Assembly (NCBI RefSeq): GCF_000938255.1
Contig: NZ_JYMR01000034.1
Span: forward strand, 1 to 64,000
Length of the DNA stretch: 64,000 nucleotides
Direction of reading: 5' to 3'
Source of the DNA: Bradyrhizobium sp. LTSP849
GTDB lineage: Bacteria; Pseudomonadota; Alphaproteobacteria; Rhizobiales; Xanthobacteraceae
Shown here in pieces: positions 61,661-64,000 of this stretch (position 1 is the first letter of the stretch; every line of letters begins with the position of its first letter). The notes beneath the pieces were generated by a model. It did no database searches and was not told the DNA's origin. It saw only the letters and a program-made list of their open reading frames with translations. The translations under genes were made by a program, and so were the position numbers.

Positions 61661-63898
61661 CTATGGCGTGAACTTGTATGACACCCCGGCGCGGACGGTA
61701 TCGATCGTCTGCCGGCCGCCGCGATCGGTGGTGGGCGCACCGCCGGGCTCGGTCGTGGCGATGTTGGTCTTCGCTTCCACCGTGCCGAAATCGTAATGCA
61801 GATATTCGATGCGGCCGATCCAGTTCGAATTGCCGAGGAAGGTCTCGACACCCGCACCGGCGGCAACCCCGAAATGATTGCGCGCCGTCTCGACCACGGC
61901 GGCTGTGATCGGACTGGGGGCCGAATTGGCCGAGGAATCGATACGGTGCGCATGTTCGAACGCGAGACCGCCGGTGGCATAGAGCAGCCAGCCGCTCGAC
62001 GGCGTCCAGCCGAGACGCCCGCGCACCGTGCCCAGATATTTGACGTTGTCCGACAGCGTGTCGCTGACGGTGCCGGCGAGCACGGTTGGGGTCGAGCCCT
62101 TGATGCCGGTCGCGCTGCCGTCGATCTCGACACCCGCAACGGCGCTCGCATACTGCCAGTTGTAGCCGGCCTGGCCGCCGCCGAGCCAGCCTTTCGACCT
62201 GATATCGCCGATGGTGACCCCGCCAAGCAAGGAGCCGTTCGAAAAATCGTTCTGCTTCCAGCCATAGCCGCCATGGGCGCCAAGATAGAAGCCGGACCAG
62301 CTTTGCAGCGATGGCATCGGGCCCGCCTTGGCATCGGCAAGTTTGGCATAGGCAAGCGCAGACACGGGCGAGACGGCGTCCGGCCCGAACTTGTAGGATA
62401 CGCCGGCACGCACGAGGTCGACGGTCTGGTGGCCGATCGAGGTCGCCGCGGCAAAATTCGTCAACGGCGGCGAGACGGCGACCAGGCTTGAATCGGAACG
62501 GACGCGGCCGAAATCGTAGTGCAGATATTCCAGCCGCCCGATCCAGTTGCTGCTGCCGAGCATCATCTCGCCGCCCGCACCTGCAACCCAGCCGAAGCGG
62601 TCGCTCGGTGTAGCCGTCCGCGTGGTGGTGACGCCCGTCGCGGTGGTGTCCTGCTGCACCTGGGTGATCTCCAGCCGTTCCCAGGCGAGGCCGGCGGTCC
62701 CATAAAGCAGTATGGTGTCGATCGGCGTCCAGCCGAGACGGCCGCGCACGGTACCGAGATATTTCACCTTCTCGTCGAACTTCAGCGTCGAGGCGAAGCC
62801 AGGAGACGCAATCGATGCCGTCGAAGTGCTGCCCTTGATGTCGGCCGCGCTGAGGTCGGCCTCGAGGCCGGCGACCACTCGATTATATTGCCAGTTGTGG
62901 CCGAACTGACCGCCGGCGACCCAGCCTTGCGACTTTGCGCCGGTCAGCGCGCCGTCCGGCGCAAAGTCGAGCAGCGTCAGGGGCAAGGTCGCGGGATCAT
63001 CGCCCCAGCCATAGCCGCCATGGGCGCCGGCATAGAACCCGGCCCAGCCGCTGCGCGCCGATGCCAGCACGGGCGCCTTGACGTAAGGCACCGGTGCTTG
63101 CCGCGCTGGCGCGCCAAACTTGTAGGACACGCCGACGCGAACCATGTCGATGGTCTGCGACCCCGACGTCGAGTTCACCTGGCCGATCGCAGCGGTGATC
63201 GCGGAGGAGTCGGCGATCTGGCCGAAATCGTAGTGCAGATATTCGATGCGGCCGATCCAGTTCGGGCTGCCCAGCATCGCCTCGACGCCAGCGCCGGCGA
63301 CCCAGCCGAACTTGTCGGTTGGCGTGCGGCTGGACGACAGCGTCGCACTGACCGGCGCCGTCGAGGTCTGCAATGTCTGCGATGTGGAGTCGAGCCGCTC
63401 CCAGGCGAGGCCCGCGGTCCCGTACAGCAGCACATTGTCGGCCGGCAGCCAACCGAGGCGGCCGCGAACGCTGCCGAGATATTGCGCCTTCTCGCCCAGC
63501 GTGATGGTCGTCGTGTCAGTCCCGCCGAGGAGTTGGCTGACCGCGTTGCTGCCCTTGATGTCGGTCGCCGAGAAATCGAACTCGAGCCCGGTGACGGCGC
63601 GGCCGAACTGCCAATTGTAGCCGGCCTGCGCGCCGTAGACGGCGCCTTTCCCGCGGATGCCGTTGATCGATTGCGGCGTCGCCAGCGCGAACGCCTCCGA
63701 CTGTGAGAAGTCGTCGCGCTCCCAGCCATATCCGCCGTGGACACCAAGGTAGAAGCCCGCCCAGGACGCGGCGAGCGCCGGTGACGCCTTTACGGGCAAG
63801 TCGGCTCCGAGCGCCGAACCGGACAAGGCGATGATTGAGACGCTACAAAGAAGCAGGCAGCGCGGCGGCCGCAACGCCGTGTTCGATCCCGGCCCCAT
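61661..63898 (-). CDS. Outer-membrane protein with three tandem Omp25/RopB-like barrels
   Basis: The protein is 745 residues from the ATG at 63898 (GGGGAC before it), with a signal peptide ending near LGADLPVK. The mature chain repeats an 8-strand porin-like unit of about 230 residues three times. Each repeat opens with WAGFYxGxHGGYGW (near 52, 297 and 542 by this start) and contains QAGYNWQFGRAV or a close form, LGTVRGRLGWTP and WIGRIEYLHYDFG, and ends VSYKFG or VSYKFTP. Single Omp25/RopB-like proteins are about 200-250 residues. It is likely to lie in the outer membrane. Confidence 0.9.
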   Translation of the reverse strand: MGPGSNTALRPPRCLLLCSVSIIALSGSALGADLPVKASPALAASWAGFYLGVHGGYGWERDDFSQSEAFALATPQSINGIRGKGAVYGAQAGYNWQFGRAVTGLEFDFSATDIKGSNAVSQLLGGTDTTTITLGEKAQYLGSVRGRLGWLPADNVLLYGTAGLAWERLDSTSQTLQTSTAPVSATLSSSRTPTDKFGWVAGAGVEAMLGSPNWIGRIEYLHYDFGQIADSSAITAAIGQVNSTSGSQTIDMVRVGVSYKFGAPARQAPVPYVKAPVLASARSGWAGFYAGAHGGYGWGDDPATLPLTLLDFAPDGALTGAKSQGWVAGGQFGHNWQYNRVVAGLEADLSAADIKGSTSTASIASPGFASTLKFDEKVKYLGTVRGRLGWTPIDTILLYGTAGLAWERLEITQVQQDTTATGVTTTRTATPSDRFGWVAGAGGEMMLGSSNWIGRLEYLHYDFGRVRSDSSLVAVSPPLTNFAAATSIGHQTVDLVRAGVSYKFGPDAVSPVSALAYAKLADAKAGPMPSLQSWSGFYLGAHGGYGWKQNDFSNGSLLGGVTIGDIRSKGWLGGGQAGYNWQYASAVAGVEIDGSATGIKGSTPTVLAGTVSDTLSDNVKYLGTVRGRLGWTPSSGWLLYATGGLAFEHAHRIDSSANSAPSPITAAVVETARNHFGVAAGAGVETFLGNSNWIGRIEYLHYDFGTVEAKTNIATTEPGGAPTTDRGGRQTIDTVRAGVSYKFTP

Positions 63899-64000
63899 TC
63901 CCAGTCCCCAGCGAAATTCCAAAAATATCCTAGCACAAATGGAATCACGGCGATTCGTGATTCGCTATCTCCCGTTGAGCGCGCGAACGCGAAAGCCTTG

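Overview
The window looks like chromosome of an alphaproteobacterium of the Bradyrhizobium type. The evidence is the high GC content, the alphaproteobacterial order glyA-nrdR-ribD-ribE-ribH-nusB-thiL, an LdtR/MarR regulator, a Mg-type HemB with aspartates in place of the zinc cysteines, an mntH gene with a TTGCAA-type direct repeat before it, and many short genes of a kind I associate with Bradyrhizobium accessory DNA. The genus is inferred from gene content, not from a marker-gene comparison. | Accessory half (1 to about 23.75 kb). It opens with a complete IS66-family element whose left end is base 1 and whose right end lies exactly at the start codon of an SRAP-domain gene. A more AT-rich block of secreted proteins of unknown function follows (3.2-7.0 kb). 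Then come small orphan genes and remnants (7.5-12.1 kb), a DUF5343 gene, a tRNA-like gene and an IS1-like transposase (12.2-14.2 kb), and a phage tail remnant (15.8-17.8 kb). A two-gene Kiwa-type anti-phage system (kwaA-kwaB) lies at 18-19.4 kb, followed by more small or broken genes. The accessory DNA ends at a tRNA-Pro(GGG) gene whose 3' end faces it, as expected for an island integrated at a tRNA. No integrase is visible, so the far end lies outside the window. | Core half (23.9 to about 53.4 kb). Here are MerR regulator-ihfA-fabH-plsX-yceD-cytochrome bc1 chaperone (one leftward block), a BamE/OmlA lipoprotein, a TctC-type binding protein, the proton-pumping pyrophosphatase hppA, the thiL to glyA block (riboflavin, dNTP control, one-carbon metabolism), an LdtR-like regulator, hemB, bpt, mntH, two MFS transporters, a class III nucleotide cyclase, a DMT exporter, a metallo-beta-lactamase-fold hydrolase and a DmeF-type metal exporter. 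Palindromic intergenic repeats sit between many of these genes. | Right end (53.5-64 kb). This is a more variable metabolic and resistance segment: chrB-chrA chromate resistance, an ATC-hydrolase-like protein, an internally deleted RidA relic, a glyoxalase-like protein, an internally shortened LysR regulator, a GMC oxidoreductase with a peptide-type ABC binding protein, and an outer-membrane protein made of three tandem Omp25/RopB-like barrel units. | Best leads: the Kiwa pair, the IS66 insertion that swaps an ATG for CTG at a protease start codon, the tRNA-like gene in a segment flanked by paired 22-nt-spaced repeats, the uncharacterised secreted trio at 3.2-7.0 kb, and two neighbouring genes with internal deletions near 56-58 kb.
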